Shown piece by piece: positions 34,299-43,485 of a stretch of DNA of 64,000 bases. The stretch comes from JBNLAN01 sp050302175 (GTDB lineage: Bacteria; Pseudomonadota; Zetaproteobacteria; Mariprofundales; Mariprofundaceae): NCBI GenBank assembly GCA_050302175.1, contig JBNLAN010000021.1, positions 13,278-77,277 on the forward strand. Direction: 5' to 3'. A program made the position numbers and the translations under genes. The stretch's first letter is position 1. Every line of letters begins with the position of its first letter. The notes under the pieces are model-generated. The model did not search any database. It was not told the origin of the DNA and saw nothing but the letters and a program-made list of their open reading frames with translations.

Positions 34299-36583
34299 TG
34301 CAGTCGACGACAGTAGGGGGGTATGAGCTTAACCTCGAAGAGTACTGGCAAGTAATTCTGCGCAGGCGCTGGATTATTATTTTCTGCGCGATTTCACTCG
34401 GGGTTGCAAGCTGGTTTTTTACCTGGATCAAACAGCCGCCGCCTATCTACAGCTCCAGTGCTTCGGTGAAGATCGAGAGCTCCAGTAATTTGACCGAGAT
34501 ACTGATTCAGGGCGGTAATTTTCGACAGCGCGATGATATGGATACCCAGCTTGCCGTGATTCAGTCGTTTGCGTTGATGGAGCGGGTTGCAAAACGTATG
34601 GGGAAGATTCCTGCCGAGGTGAGCACTGAGGACATTCGGAGTAATGATGAATATATGGGAGTGGTGCTTGATCTGAAAGATAGCATTTCTGCCGAGCAAG
34701 AGGGCATCAGCAATATTATCAATATCTCCGCTGCATCAAGAAGTCCGGAGTTTGCACGTGATCTGGCGCAGGCGGTAGCGGATGAGTTTCGTGAATATAG
34801 CGTTGAATCAAAAAACCGGCAGGTGATCGAGGCCAAGCGTTTTATTGAGCAGCAGCTCCTGGTTGTGGGTGAGAGGCTGAAGAAGTCGGAAGAGATGGTT
34901 CGTGATTATCGCAAATCGAATTCGATCTCAATGCTGGGTGAGAATTCGGAAGTAATGGCAAAAGTGGTCGGCGATCTGGAGCAGGAGTATCGGCAGTCGG
35001 CCGTTCACCTGAACGATCTCAGTTTTGCGCTGGAGCAATTGCGTCAACGCATCAAAAACAATCGTTGGGACTATCAGGCAGTTTCGGTTTCTGGGTCCGT
35101 CAGCACCTATTTCGATGAGCTAAATAAGCGCTTGGTCGAGATGGCGATTAAGCATACCGAGCTGGCAACCGACTTTACCGATGAGCATCCGCAAATCGTG
35201 GAGTTGAGTGAACAGGCAGCCGAGATTCTGGATAGTATGGTTGAAGAGCTGGCGGAGCAGGTGGCACTGACAAAGAAACGCATGGCTGATATCCAGAAAG
35301 GCATGGATGAATCTGAGGCGCGTTATCAGGGCAAGCCCGAACAGCTGCTTGAGCTACAGCGCATGAAGCGCTCGGTGCGAATCAATGAAGAGCTTCACGA
35401 TCTGCTGGAGAAAAAGTATCAGGAAGTGCTGATCAAGGAGGCTGAAAAGGTTCGTGAAGTGAGCCTTGTGCGCCCGGCACTGTTGTCGTATATGCCGATT
35501 AATGCGCCGCGCACTTCCCAGACCGCGTTGGCAGGCCTGATTCTGGGCCTGGTGCTGGGACTGATTATCGCGCTGATTCTGGAGGCGATGGATAGTTCCA
35601 TTGGCACCATTGAAGAAGTTGAGAGTTTTCTCGATGTGCCAGTCATGGGGTTTGTGCCGCATCTGGGGCATGATGATGCGGTTGCCTTGTTCGAGGGAGT
35701 GGAGAATCTGCAGACCAGTGGACATGAGCTCGAACGGCAGATCAGGCTGATTACCCATTTTTCTCCGCCTTCGACCATTGCCGAAGCCTATCGCAGCATG
35801 CGCACCAATCTGCTGTTTTCACAGGTGGGCCAACACAAGATCGTATTGGTAACCAGTTCGACGATTAAGGAAGGTAAGAGCACCGTGGCAGCCAATCTGG
35901 CAGTCGTGATTGCGCAACAGGGTTCACGAGTGCTGTTGATTGATGCCGATATGCGTAAACCGATGCAGCATCACACCTTTGGTATCGAGCGCACACCGGG
36001 GTTGAGTGAGTGCCTGCTGGGGCAAATCAGCTGGAATAAGGCGGTGCGGCGGTTCTCGGATGTGATGTTGGGTGATATGGGGATCGATCAGGCCCTAATC
36101 ACACCGGGGCTTGACCAGCTAGATATTCTCACCTGTGGTAAGGTGGACGCCAGCCCTCCCGATCTGCTCGGCTCTCCGGCGCTGACGCAAATATTTGATG
36201 AGGTGCGTGAAGCATACGATATGGTGATTATCGATATGCCGCCGTTGCTGCATACCACAGATGCCACTGTTGTGGCCTCGAAAGTGGATGGTGTGCTGCT
36301 GGTCTATCATATCGGCGCTGTGGTTCGTGGCGCTCTCAAACGTGTGAAAGGCAGTATCGAATCGGTGGGCGGCAAAGTACTTGGTGTTGTGCTAAATGGC
36401 GTGCGCGGGGAGCTCTCATCCGATTATGCCAAGTATAAAATGGATAGTTACTATAGCTATGCATATGGCGAGGATGGTAAAGAGCGCCTCGATACAGTGA
36501 GCGAGCTGCTGATGAAAGCCAAACATTTGTCTCGCAAGCTGCAACGTATGATTGTTAAGCTTCTGCGGGCGAAGCGTGGCTGA
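34298..36583 (+). CDS. Wzc-type chain-length determinant with BY-kinase domain
   Basis: 761 residues. Wzz domain with membrane helices near 24-43 and 408-430 enclosing a long periplasmic coiled-coil. The cytoplasmic tyrosine kinase follows, with Walker A TIKEGKSTVAANLA (about 523-536), Walker A' LLIDADMRKP and Walker B MVIIDMPPLL. A tyrosine cluster (YAKYKMDSYYSYAYGEDG) lies about 36 residues before a basic C-terminal tail rather than at the very end. It controls polymer length and export with the Wza-fusion partner, whose stop it overlaps by one base (TAATG). Confidence 0.93.
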   Translation: MQSTTVGGYELNLEEYWQVILRRRWIIIFCAISLGVASWFFTWIKQPPPIYSSSASVKIESSSNLTEILIQGGNFRQRDDMDTQLAVIQSFALMERVAKRMGKIPAEVSTEDIRSNDEYMGVVLDLKDSISAEQEGISNIINISAASRSPEFARDLAQAVADEFREYSVESKNRQVIEAKRFIEQQLLVVGERLKKSEEMVRDYRKSNSISMLGENSEVMAKVVGDLEQEYRQSAVHLNDLSFALEQLRQRIKNNRWDYQAVSVSGSVSTYFDELNKRLVEMAIKHTELATDFTDEHPQIVELSEQAAEILDSMVEELAEQVALTKKRMADIQKGMDESEARYQGKPEQLLELQRMKRSVRINEELHDLLEKKYQEVLIKEAEKVREVSLVRPALLSYMPINAPRTSQTALAGLILGLVLGLIIALILEAMDSSIGTIEEVESFLDVPVMGFVPHLGHDDAVALFEGVENLQTSGHELERQIRLITHFSPPSTIAEAYRSMRTNLLFSQVGQHKIVLVTSSTIKEGKSTVAANLAVVIAQQGSRVLLIDADMRKPMQHHTFGIERTPGLSECLLGQISWNKAVRRFSDVMLGDMGIDQALITPGLDQLDILTCGKVDASPPDLLGSPALTQIFDEVREAYDMVIIDMPPLLHTTDATVVASKVDGVLLVYHIGAVVRGALKRVKGSIESVGGKVLGVVLNGVRGELSSDYAKYKMDSYYSYAYGEDGKERLDTVSELLMKAKHLSRKLQRMIVKLLRAKRG

Positions 36584-36588
36584 GCATC

Positions 36589-36783
36589 ATGCAAAAAGAT
36601 CTTGATCGCATTTCGAGACAAAAACGCCGGAAGAGAAATATAGTGATCGTGGTTTCAGTGAGTGTTTTCATTGCGCTTGTCGGCGTCGGTCTTCGCTCAT
36701 GTGCGGATCAGTTCAGCGAGCCTTACAATAAGGATTATGCGCCGCTTGATGCGTCCGCAAACTCCGGCGGAGAAGAGCGCTGA
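36589..36783 (+). CDS. 64-residue single-pass membrane protein of the polysaccharide operon
   Basis: A small protein with a strongly basic start (MQKDLDRISRQKRRKRN), one hydrophobic helix (about 17-35, IVIVVSVSVFIALVGVGL) and a short acidic tail. Its position between the BY-kinase (5 nt away) and the ligase/polymerase gene, and normal codon use, argue that it is real. The N-in topology predicted by the basic cluster puts about 28 residues in the periplasm. No family recognised. It may be an accessory subunit of the Wzc complex. Confidence 0.6.
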   Translation: MQKDLDRISRQKRRKRNIVIVVSVSVFIALVGVGLRSCADQFSEPYNKDYAPLDASANSGGEER

Positions 36784-36806
36784 GCCTCGGGCATATTCGC
36801 GTTCCG

Positions 36807-38267
36807 GTGCCGCCCGCGGTCCTGCTCACACTGCTGCTGGTAACTCTACTACTCTCAGCGGCTTATATGATTGCGCCGGATGTTGTGCAGGGGCCACTGC
36901 TGTTACTGGGCGGCCTGATGGTTGCGGTGATCGCGTTCTCAAGTGTTGAGCTCACACTATATCTGCTAATTTTTTCCACACTGTTATCGCCCGAGCTTAT
37001 GCTGGGTGGCGGGGCGCCTTCGGGAGCTGCCGATCATGCTGTGACGACGACGGCCTCGCGAGGTATCACTTTGCGACTGGATGATATGCTATTAACGGTG
37101 ATTTGCCTGACCTGGCTGTTTCGCATGGCGGTTTATAAAGAGCTGGGACTGGTGCGTCAGACGCCGATCAACCGCCCGATCACCTGGTACTGGCTGGTTG
37201 CCCTGGCGGCGACCATAGCTGGTTTTTATGCCGGTCGCGTCGGTGCCTTTGGCTTCTTTTTTGTGATCAAGTATCTCGAGTATTTTGTGCTCTTCTACAT
37301 GATCATTAACCAGATCAACGATCTTGATAGTATCAAGCGATACCTGCACGTGATGCTACTGACCTGCTTTATCGCCTCTGTTTTGGGAATTGCGCAAATT
37401 CCATCGGGGCTGCGTGTGTCTGCTCCTTTCGAAGGTGCGGAGGGTGAGCCAAATACATTCGGAGGCTATTTGGTGCTGATGTTTTCGGTGGCGCTGGGCA
37501 TGTTTCTCTATGCCCGGCCAGGCAAGCCAAAGTTGTTACTCGGGGTGCTGATTCTGTCCATTTTGGTACCGCTGGCTTTTACCGAGTCACGCAGCTCATA
37601 CCTCTCATTTGCAATGGCGGTCTTCCTGTTCATCCTGTTTGCCGAGAACAAGCGACTGATTATCTTCGTCTGTCTGGTTGGGCTTACGGTTGCACCGTTT
37701 GTGTTGCCGAAAAATGTGGTTGACCGTGTAATGTATACTTTTACTCAGGCTGAGGAGCGCGGGCAAATCAATGTCGGCGGTCTTCGCATCGACACCTCAA
37801 CCAGTGAGCGTCTGCACGCGTGGCAGGATGTGCTTTCGAAGAGCTTCCCCGTGCATCCGTTGCTTGGTGTGGGGGTAACCGGTGGCCGTTTTATGGATGC
37901 GCAATATCCGCGTGTGCTGGCTGAAACAGGCATCATTGGGCTTGCCTGCTTTCTCTGGTTTCTTCGGCGTATATGGGTGCTGCTGCGAGAGGATTACCGC
38001 AGGTTGCGTGATCCGGTGCTGAAGGGTGCGGCACTGGGCACACTGTGCGGATATGGCGGACTGCTTGCCCATGCCATCGGCGCCAACACCTTCATTATTG
38101 TTCGCATAATGGAGCCCCTGATGATTCTGCTTGGCCTGCTGTTGGCTTCGAGGCTCGTTCAGCAGGGTGATGATAGCGAGGATGTTGAAGATGCGGATCA
38201 GGGCCGTGATCAGGAGTTGGCTGAGCAGAGCGAACATAGCAGCTTGCAAAGCCAGCCATCGGTGTGA
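36807..38267 (+). CDS. O-antigen ligase/polymerase-family membrane protein
   Basis: 486 residues with about 11-12 membrane helices. A Wzy_C/WaaL-like core is visible: FTESRSSYLSFAMAVF, a large periplasmic loop, then HPLLGVGVTGGRFMDAQYPRVLAETGIIGL. The last is the usual GxG...HNxxL...E-x-G-I-x-G box, but with DAQY in place of HN. It probably polymerises or ligates exopolysaccharide units. The start is GTG 36807; a CTG at 36780 with GGAG in front would add a few residues and cannot be excluded. The C-terminal tail is acidic and Gln/Ser-rich. Confidence 0.85.
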   Translation: MPPAVLLTLLLVTLLLSAAYMIAPDVVQGPLLLLGGLMVAVIAFSSVELTLYLLIFSTLLSPELMLGGGAPSGAADHAVTTTASRGITLRLDDMLLTVICLTWLFRMAVYKELGLVRQTPINRPITWYWLVALAATIAGFYAGRVGAFGFFFVIKYLEYFVLFYMIINQINDLDSIKRYLHVMLLTCFIASVLGIAQIPSGLRVSAPFEGAEGEPNTFGGYLVLMFSVALGMFLYARPGKPKLLLGVLILSILVPLAFTESRSSYLSFAMAVFLFILFAENKRLIIFVCLVGLTVAPFVLPKNVVDRVMYTFTQAEERGQINVGGLRIDTSTSERLHAWQDVLSKSFPVHPLLGVGVTGGRFMDAQYPRVLAETGIIGLACFLWFLRRIWVLLREDYRRLRDPVLKGAALGTLCGYGGLLAHAIGANTFIIVRIMEPLMILLGLLLASRLVQQGDDSEDVEDADQGRDQELAEQSEHSSLQSQPSV

Positions 38268-38277
38268 CAATTCAGAC

Positions 38278-39600
38278 ATGCTGTATCGTTTGTTGATTCG
38301 CTATGCGACAGGACTTCTGGCTCTGTTATTTTCTGGGCAAGCCTTGGCAGCTGTGCAGATTCAGGAAGCAAGGCTATGGACTGCGCCGGACAACACGCGT
38401 CTGGTGCTCGATCTCAACAGGCCGGTGGAGTATCGGGTGTTTCGTCTGCACGACCCTGAGAGGGTTGTACTTGATCTGGAGAAGGCAGAGCTAAAAACAG
38501 AAATAGCAAGCCTGCCTACCGGTGACCCTGTGATTAGCATGATCCGTTATGGCAAGCCCGAATCGGGGATTTTGCGCATCGTGATTGAGGTGAAGGAGGC
38601 GGTGCAGCCGCGCTCATTTCTACTGAAGCCGATGCATGGCAAGCCGCACCGTCTGGTGCTAGATCTTGATCGCTCGCAGCAGGAGCAGAAGCCGCTGGTC
38701 TCTTCAGATCGAAGCGATCGGCGAGAAGTGGTGATTGTGGTGGATGCGGGCCATGGCGGCGAAGACCCCGGCGCTATTGGCCGCAGAGGTCTCAAGGAGA
38801 AAGATGTGACTCTTGCAGTGGCAAAAGAGCTTGCCGCAGCCATTAGTGCCCGGCCCGGTATGCGAGCGGTGCTTACGCGCAATAGTGATTATTTTGTCAC
38901 ACTCAAGAAGCGTGTGAAGATTGCTACAGAAGCAAATGCCGATCTGATGATCAGCATTCATGCCGATTCTGTGCGGAACCGCAAGGTGAGGGGGGCCAGC
39001 GTATACACTCTGGCCGAGAAAGGGGCGACTCCCGATAAAGTTGCGGCAGCTCTTGCAGCCAAAGAAAATGCTTCGGATGCCATTGGTGGTGCAATACCTG
39101 ATGAGGAAGAGGTTGATGACCCGATGGTGCATATGATTCTGGGTGATTTGCAGAAGCGGGAGAGCATGAACTCCTCACAGATTCTGGCCGAACAGATTTT
39201 AAAAGACATCCGCAAGGTTGGGCCGGTCAAATACAGCGATCCGAAACGGGCGCGTTTTGCGGTGCTCAGTAATCCCCTGATGCCCAGTGTGCTGGTTGAG
39301 CTTGATTATATCTCCAACCCCAAACAGGAGCGTCAATTGCGCAACCGTCAGCACCAGAAGCTTCTGGCCCAATCGCTGCTGGCAGCCAGTCTCAGCCACT
39401 TGAAGGCGCAGGGTCGTTTGAAGAATCCGGGTAGCGCCTCTGCGTCGTCAAAGTCCGTTTCACATGTTGTGCGGGATGGCGAAAGCCTGTGGAGTATTGC
39501 TAAAAAGTATGGTGTCAGTATCTCCGCGTTGCGTTCGGTCAATCACCTGAAATCATCACGACTGCGTATCGGCCAGAAGCTGATCGTTCCCTCCTCCTGA
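38278..39600 (+). CDS. N-acetylmuramoyl-L-alanine amidase (AMIN-Amidase_3-LysM)
   Basis: 440 residues: signal peptide (about 1-24, ...FSGQALA), AMIN domain (about 27-125), zinc amidase (about 157-385) and C-terminal LysM (VVRDGESLWSIAKKYGVS). Zinc ligands and catalytic Glu are in VVDAGHGGEDPGAIG, KEKDVTLAV, ISIHADS and VLVELDYISN. This is the AmiC/AmiB architecture used in cell division, but here it lies in an exopolysaccharide operon 10 nt after the ligase. It would cut peptide from glycan strands in the periplasm. The ATG at 38278 is chosen by its signal peptide. Confidence 0.93.
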   Translation: MLYRLLIRYATGLLALLFSGQALAAVQIQEARLWTAPDNTRLVLDLNRPVEYRVFRLHDPERVVLDLEKAELKTEIASLPTGDPVISMIRYGKPESGILRIVIEVKEAVQPRSFLLKPMHGKPHRLVLDLDRSQQEQKPLVSSDRSDRREVVIVVDAGHGGEDPGAIGRRGLKEKDVTLAVAKELAAAISARPGMRAVLTRNSDYFVTLKKRVKIATEANADLMISIHADSVRNRKVRGASVYTLAEKGATPDKVAAALAAKENASDAIGGAIPDEEEVDDPMVHMILGDLQKRESMNSSQILAEQILKDIRKVGPVKYSDPKRARFAVLSNPLMPSVLVELDYISNPKQERQLRNRQHQKLLAQSLLAASLSHLKAQGRLKNPGSASASSKSVSHVVRDGESLWSIAKKYGVSISALRSVNHLKSSRLRIGQKLIVPSS

Positions 39601-39607
39601 TTATTCT

Positions 39608-41350
39608 ATGAAGCGAAGTCTCTATTTGCGATTGCTGGATTTTCTGAAGCCTTATCGAGGTCGTATTGTAATTTCAATGTTGTGTATGACCGTGCTGGCG
39701 GCCTGTACGGCAGGACTTGCCTGGTTATTGAAGGATGCGCTGGATGGCGCCTTGGGCGGGTCCGATCCCAGACTTATCTATATCATTCCGCTCGCCATTA
39801 TCGTGTTGTATATCGTTAAGGGAGGGGCCTATTACGGGCAGGCCTATTTGATGGCCTATGTCGGTCAGCGCGTCATTTTCGATCTGCGCAATGCGCTCTA
39901 CACACGTCTGGTTGGTCAGTCGCTCGCCTTTTTTGCACACAGGAAAGTCGGCGAGCTAATGGCACGCATCACCTACGATGTTACGCTGGTGCAGGCTGCT
40001 GTCAGCACCTCGGTGACAGCGCTGATGCGCGATTCGATGACGATTATATTCCTGTTGGTAGTGGTATTTGTGCGTGACTGGTTACTGGCGATTATGTCGC
40101 TGGTGGTGCTGCCGTTAATTCTGTATCCCATCGTGAAGTTCGGCCGCAAAATGCGCAAAGCCAGTATGGCGGGGCAGGTTTCGATGGGGGAGTTCTCCAG
40201 TCTGGTTGAAGAGACGGTTGGCGGAGTTCGTGTAGTGAAGGCCTTCGGTATGGAGGAGTATGAGAAGTCCCGCTTCAACAAACTGACTGAGACATTTTTC
40301 GGCCATCAGATGCGTATGCTGCGTGTGCATGCGTTGTCGTTTCCGATCATGGAGCTAATTGCCGGTTTCGGTATTGCCGGGGTTTTATATTACGGCGGGA
40401 TGCGTGTGGCCAGTGGTGAAACCACTGTGGGCACGCTGATGTCGTTTCTGACGGCGCTGATTATGCTTTATGAGCCGGTTAAACGGTTGTCTCGTGCCAA
40501 CAACGAAATTCAGCAGGGGCTGGCTTCCGCCGAACGTATCTTCGAGGTGTTAGATGAGCCTGTGGCTGTGGTGGATGCCGAAGATGCTGTTACGATGCCT
40601 GAATTCAGGCGAGATATTGTATTTGAGCACGTCGGGCTTCGTTATCCGGGAACCGAGAAGAATGTTTTGAGCGATGTCAGTTTCGAGGTTGGGCGCGGTG
40701 AGATCGTGGCGCTGGTCGGGCGAAGTGGCGCCGGTAAGAGTACGCTAGCCAATCTTGTGCCGCGCTTCATGGATACCACGGAGGGCAGGATTCTGGTCGA
40801 TGGACTGGATGTGCGCACGGTCAGTCAGCAATCGTTGCGCGAGCAGATCGCACTGGTGACACAGGATGTGATTTTATTTAACGATACCGTGCTGAATAAT
40901 ATCGCTTACGGTCATGACGAGATCGACCAGGCCAAGGTCGAGGAGATCGCCAAAGCCGCCAATGCGCATGAATTTATCGAGAAACTTCCGGAGGGGTACA
41001 ATACCCTGATCGGTGAGCGCGGCGTGATTCTCTCAGGCGGCCAGCGCCAGCGCCTTTCATTGGCAAGAGCGCTGCTCAAAAATGCCCCGATTCTGATTCT
41101 GGATGAGGCGACCAGCAGTCTCGATACCGAGTCCGAGCGTCTGGTGCAGCAGGCGATCGACCGCTTGATGCAGGGGCGCACCGTGATTGTGATAGCGCAT
41201 CGGCTCTCCACCATTCAACATGCCGATCGTATTGTGGTGCTCGATGGCGGAGGCGTGGCCCAGATCGGCAAGCACGAGGAACTGCTAAAAGAGGGTGGGC
41301 TTTACGCCGAGCTTTATCACCTGCAGTTCGAAAATCAAATTCCTGCATGA
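39608..41350 (+). CDS. msbA: MsbA-type lipid A / lipid-linked substrate ABC exporter
   Basis: 580-residue half transporter: six membrane helices (about 1-310), then a nucleotide-binding domain with Walker A GRSGAGKST (about 371), Q-loop VTQDVILFNDT, signature LSGGQRQRLS (about 475), Walker B LILDEATSSLD and H-loop AHRLST. Closest by pattern to MsbA, which flips lipid A core; it could also flip a lipid-linked polysaccharide in this operon. It starts 7 nt after the amidase gene and overlaps the next gene by 4 nt. Confidence 0.92.
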   Translation: MKRSLYLRLLDFLKPYRGRIVISMLCMTVLAACTAGLAWLLKDALDGALGGSDPRLIYIIPLAIIVLYIVKGGAYYGQAYLMAYVGQRVIFDLRNALYTRLVGQSLAFFAHRKVGELMARITYDVTLVQAAVSTSVTALMRDSMTIIFLLVVVFVRDWLLAIMSLVVLPLILYPIVKFGRKMRKASMAGQVSMGEFSSLVEETVGGVRVVKAFGMEEYEKSRFNKLTETFFGHQMRMLRVHALSFPIMELIAGFGIAGVLYYGGMRVASGETTVGTLMSFLTALIMLYEPVKRLSRANNEIQQGLASAERIFEVLDEPVAVVDAEDAVTMPEFRRDIVFEHVGLRYPGTEKNVLSDVSFEVGRGEIVALVGRSGAGKSTLANLVPRFMDTTEGRILVDGLDVRTVSQQSLREQIALVTQDVILFNDTVLNNIAYGHDEIDQAKVEEIAKAANAHEFIEKLPEGYNTLIGERGVILSGGQRQRLSLARALLKNAPILILDEATSSLDTESERLVQQAIDRLMQGRTVIVIAHRLSTIQHADRIVVLDGGGVAQIGKHEELLKEGGLYAELYHLQFENQIPA

Positions 41351-41979
41351 AAGAGCATTTGATCGTGTGGCTGGTGCCGCGCCTGATCTGGATGATTCAC
41401 TTTTTTCTTACTCGAAGCATCCGCTGGGAGCGGATCGGTACCCCGTACGCCCCGAAACAGGCGCAACATTTCATTATGACGGTCTGGCATGCACGCATTC
41501 TGGTGATGCCGTATGGGTTTCGCGGCTGGCCGGGTTATATGCTGGCTTCGCAGCATCGTGACGGCCGTTTTATCGCCGATGCGGTGGGTTTAATGGGAAT
41601 CAAGGCGATTTATGGCTCCTCCACGCGCGGCGGAGCACGTGCCATGCTGGAGATGGTGCGAAAGGTCAAAAAAGAGAATTGCGATCTGGGTATCACCCCT
41701 GATGGCCCGAAGGGTCCGCGTGAAGTGGTGCAACCGGGCGTGGTGCATCTGGCGATGAAGACAGGCTTGCCGGTTTGGCCGGTTTGTGCGGCGACTAAAC
41801 GTCACTGGCGTGCCAAATCGTGGGATCGCTTTTATATTCCGAAGCCCTTCACGCGTGGCGTGCTGGTCTATGGCGATTATCTGTTTATCGATGAAAACGA
41901 GGATGTGGATGCAGCTGTTGCCAGAGTTCAGGTGGCTATGGATGAAGTGCAACGCCGCGCCGATAGCTATTTCGACTGA
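41347..41979 (+). CDS. DUF374 lysophospholipid-acyltransferase-like protein
   Basis: 210 residues with the DUF374 motifs TVWHARILVMPY, QHRDGRFIADAV, GSSTRGGARAM and ITPDGPKGPR. The family is related to LpxL-type acyltransferases; it often sits beside msbA, waaA or lpxK, suggesting lipid A or glycolipid acylation at the inner membrane. ATGA overlap with msbA. Ends convergently against the ppx gene. Confidence 0.87.
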   Translation: MKEHLIVWLVPRLIWMIHFFLTRSIRWERIGTPYAPKQAQHFIMTVWHARILVMPYGFRGWPGYMLASQHRDGRFIADAVGLMGIKAIYGSSTRGGARAMLEMVRKVKKENCDLGITPDGPKGPREVVQPGVVHLAMKTGLPVWPVCAATKRHWRAKSWDRFYIPKPFTRGVLVYGDYLFIDENEDVDAAVARVQVAMDEVQRRADSYFD

Positions 41980-41997
41980 TTTTTGCTTCTCATCATT

Positions 41998-42945
41998 CTA
42001 TAGTTCTGCGTTCAGCCAGACCCCTTCGAGCAATCCGGCGTCCACCGTAATAAACTCCTGATAGCTCCAGCGCTGCATGATGGTCTCGATAATGGACAGC
42101 CCTGCAATAATCAGGTCGGCACGGCCTTTCTCGATGGTCCGTAGCGTTTCACGTTCGGCATGCGTCATGCCGAGCAGGCGATCACGCAGGGAGGTAAACT
42201 CTGGCCTGCCAATCCGGTAATTATTGACCACTTCGACATCATATGGATAGAGATCCAGCTGCACAGCCGCCAGTGTGGTAACGGTGCCTGCCGTGCCGAC
42301 CAGATGCTTTGGAGGCATAGCGCCGCCCCAAAATGTTTCGACCTCAGCTAAATGTGTGGTCACGGTCTGTTTCATGGCGGCGAAATCACTTGCTGACGGC
42401 GGATCGGATTTCAGGTGCGCTTCAACCAGTCGTACCACGCCGAGCTTACGGCTGATGGCATCGACCACCTTTCCATCAGCAGCACGCACAAATTCCGTGC
42501 TGCCGCCGCCAATATCGAACAACAGCATGTCCTGCCTTGTATCGGGGGCCAGCACGGCACAGCTTCCTGCCAGCGACATGTTTGCTTCCTGCTCGCCATC
42601 AATAATGCGGATATCGATGCCTGTCTCAGACAGGACTCGCTGGCGGAAGAGCTCGCCGTTTTCGGCTTCGCGCATGGCTGCAGTGGCGACAGCATGGACG
42701 CAACTTTTTGGGATATCATGCTGACGGAGCAACTCGGCAAATTCATGGAGTGCCTGCAGTGCCCGGTTCATTCCGGCATCGGAAAGCCGGCCGCTGTGGT
42801 GCAATCCCTCGCCAAGGCGAACAATACGGTGGGTGTAGCAGCGCTTGCACCACGGTGCGCCAGAAGGTTCAGAGACAGGTTCAGCGATGAGCAGGCGGAA
42901 GGTGTTGGAGCCGATATCGATCGAGGCTCGGAGTGAACCGCTCAT
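41998..42945 (-). CDS. Exopolyphosphatase / pppGpp phosphohydrolase family (Ppx/GppA)
   Basis: 315 residues, sugar-kinase fold: ASIDIGSNTFRLLIAE at the start, ATAAMREAENG, LFDIGGGSTEF and VGTAGTVTTLAA. This is the short (about 310) Ppx/GppA type without the C-terminal HD domain. It hydrolyses polyphosphate or pppGpp; which one cannot be told. It overlaps the gamma-CA-like gene by 4 nt, which precedes it in transcription. Confidence 0.92.
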   Translation of the reverse strand: MSGSLRASIDIGSNTFRLLIAEPVSEPSGAPWCKRCYTHRIVRLGEGLHHSGRLSDAGMNRALQALHEFAELLRQHDIPKSCVHAVATAAMREAENGELFRQRVLSETGIDIRIIDGEQEANMSLAGSCAVLAPDTRQDMLLFDIGGGSTEFVRAADGKVVDAISRKLGVVRLVEAHLKSDPPSASDFAAMKQTVTTHLAEVETFWGGAMPPKHLVGTAGTVTTLAAVQLDLYPYDVEVVNNYRIGRPEFTSLRDRLLGMTHAERETLRTIEKGRADLIIAGLSIIETIMQRWSYQEFITVDAGLLEGVWLNAEL

Positions 42946-43466
42946 GCCAGCGGTTTGATGCCGGTTTTATGCTTGTTGGCGACCTCGACGTAGTGCGGGG
43001 CGGATTGTTTCAGAAACTCTTTTTCCTGATCGCGCAGCTCGCGAATCTCGCGGGCAGGGCTGCCGGCATAGAGGTGGCCGCCACGCAATACTTTACGTTC
43101 CGGAACCAGCGAGCCAGCAGCCAGCAGGCAGCCTGCTTCAATCACTGCCTGGTCCATGACAATGGCACCCATGCCGATCAGCGAGCCATCCTGCACCTCA
43201 CAGCCATGCAGGATCACGCGATGTCCCACGGTGACATCGTTACCGACCACGCAGGGGGAGACGCCGCTACTGGTATGCAGCATGCAGAGATCCTGAATAT
43301 TGGAGCGCTCGCCGATGCGAATATCGTGCACGTCACCGCGCAATACGCTCTGATACCAGATGCTGGAGTCTGCCCCGATTTCCACTCTGCCCAAAACCTC
43401 AGCCGAACCGGCGATAAAGGCGGATTCGGCGATTATCGGGGTCCAGTGCAGGTAAGAGGCGATCAC
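42942..43466 (-). CDS. Gamma-carbonic-anhydrase-like hexapeptide protein
   Basis: 174 residues of left-handed beta-helix: SSIWYQSVLRGDVHDIRIGERSNIQD, LHTS, VTVGHRVILHGCEV, GMGAIVMD. The three zinc histidines of the gamma class (LHT, GHR, LHG) are in place. Many such proteins (YrdA/PaaY type) lack proven CO2 hydration, so the enzyme call is uncertain. It uses a GTG start at 43466. The product is cytoplasmic. Confidence 0.88.
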   Translation of the reverse strand: MIASYLHWTPIIAESAFIAGSAEVLGRVEIGADSSIWYQSVLRGDVHDIRIGERSNIQDLCMLHTSSGVSPCVVGNDVTVGHRVILHGCEVQDGSLIGMGAIVMDQAVIEAGCLLAAGSLVPERKVLRGGHLYAGSPAREIRELRDQEKEFLKQSAPHYVEVANKHKTGIKPLA

Positions 43467-43485
43467 GCCTGTTCCGTAGTGGCGA

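Noticed and set aside
27330..42000. Complete exosortase (XrtA)/PEP-CTERM locus
   Set aside because: Only the ATPase resembles that system; no exosortase, PEP-CTERM proteins or PrsK/PrsR are in view.
42942..43466. Gamma-CA-like protein as a proven carbonic anhydrase
   Set aside because: The histidines are present, but many family members are inactive, so only a family name is given.
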